A stretch of DNA of 64,000 nucleotides from Diadema setosum (lineage: Eukaryota; Echinodermata; Echinoidea; Diadematoida; Diadematidae): positions 22,897,011-22,961,010 of the forward strand of contig CM067075.1 of assembly GCA_033980235.1 (NCBI GenBank), given 5' to 3'. Made by a program: the position numbers and the translations under genes. Of this stretch, positions 1 through 64,000 are shown piece by piece (positions within the stretch are counted from its first letter, which is position 1; each line of letters begins with the position of its first letter). The notes below the pieces were generated by a model, which had not been told where the DNA came from, made no database searches, and worked only from the letters and a program-made list of their open reading frames with translations.

Positions 1-539
1 GCAATCATTACATCTTTTCCTAGAGATTACAATCAAAGGTTGTTTTTTAATTTTTTTTTTTTTTTTGGTTTGTTTTTTTAAAGTCATGGCTCCATTCTGT
101 ACTCGTTTTATTCAACTGAAAGAATTTCATCCATCTTCAGTCCAGTAATGGATGATTTGGGTTCTTTTGTTTGTTGAGTTTGTTTTAATCACAATGTATT
201 AAGATGTAAAAGCCTTGAAGAACATTCCAGTTTGATGATCCCTGTCCAGTTATTGCAGTCATCGGATCCTCTATGTGAATTAAGAGATGCATTCTCTGTA
301 TGAGAGTAAATGCATCTTGCGACTCAATAACTGGGTTTTGTGATGATGGAGACAGACTAAAAAAGAAGGAAAAAAAATGGAATGATCTTGTTTTAGTCCC
401 ACAGGATGTACACATAGACACGTTGACAACTTCCTGTTGTAAACTCTTATTGAAAGCAAAAAAAAAAAAAACACAACAAAACAAAACGAAGACAAATGAG
501 ACAAAAGAAAAAGGAAAGGATAAAAGCCTTGAGTCTCAC

Positions 540-64000
<63,461 letters not shown>

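Overview
The window is animal nuclear DNA. It has AT-rich introns, short GC-richer exons with GT-AG splice sites, many microsatellites, and dispersed SINE, LINE and TIR elements. The frequent TACATGTA words, the CR1/L2-type LINE with a 2A-like motif and the TTAA-flanked MITEs suggest a marine deuterostome, most likely an echinoderm. That placement is inference; no marker gene here fixes it. A 200-base run of N (10851-11050) is an assembly gap. || MAIN GENE. One large gene on the minus strand crosses the whole window and runs out at both ends. I reconstruct 33 consecutive coding exons (e1 at 64000 to e33 ending at 540; about 6,554 nt, about 2,184 codons). Reading phase is continuous across all 32 introns. 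The product is a dynein heavy chain-type AAA+ motor. In order it encodes: the end of the linker to AAA3 (e1), AAA3 (e2-e7), a Ser/Pro-rich insert (e8-e11), AAA4 (e12-e17), stalk strand CC1 (e17-e19), the microtubule-binding domain (e20-e21), CC2 (e21-e23), AAA5 (e24-e29) and the first half of AAA6 (e30-e33). The tail, linker, AAA1-AAA2 and the C-terminus lie outside. Divergence at normally invariant motifs and low-complexity insertions at AAA3/AAA4, AAA5 and AAA6 make a DNHD1-type heavy chain the best guess; dynein identity itself is secure. || NESTED GENE. The 18.5-kb intron between e5 and e6 (40067-58574) holds an uninterrupted plus-strand ORF at 47093-49726. It encodes an 877-residue TRIM protein (RING, two B-boxes, coiled coil, filamin-type repeats, NHL-like propeller) with a likely 5'UTR intron ending at 47048. 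|| MOBILE DNA. The e11-e12 intron carries an uninterrupted 1,127-codon CR1/L2-like LINE ORF (26095-29478) with a signal-peptide-like start, a 2A-like motif, an APE endonuclease and a reverse transcriptase. Other elements are: TTAA-flanked short hairpin MITEs (9472, 21376, 44428, 63562); two copies of a ~760-bp family (56954, 62806); two adjacent pogo/Tigger-like elements (52000, 52468); a ~410-bp palindromic element (46170); MITEs at 10030 and 54225; a ~1-kb element with a GTCC repeat and nuclear-receptor-like direct repeats (60187); and tRNA-related SINEs (2958, 16819, 23868). || SIMPLE REPEATS lie unusually close to splice sites: GATA/GATT at the e15 acceptor, C16 at the e8 acceptor, G12 at the e17 donor, and a ~600-nt homopurine tract just after the e21 donor.
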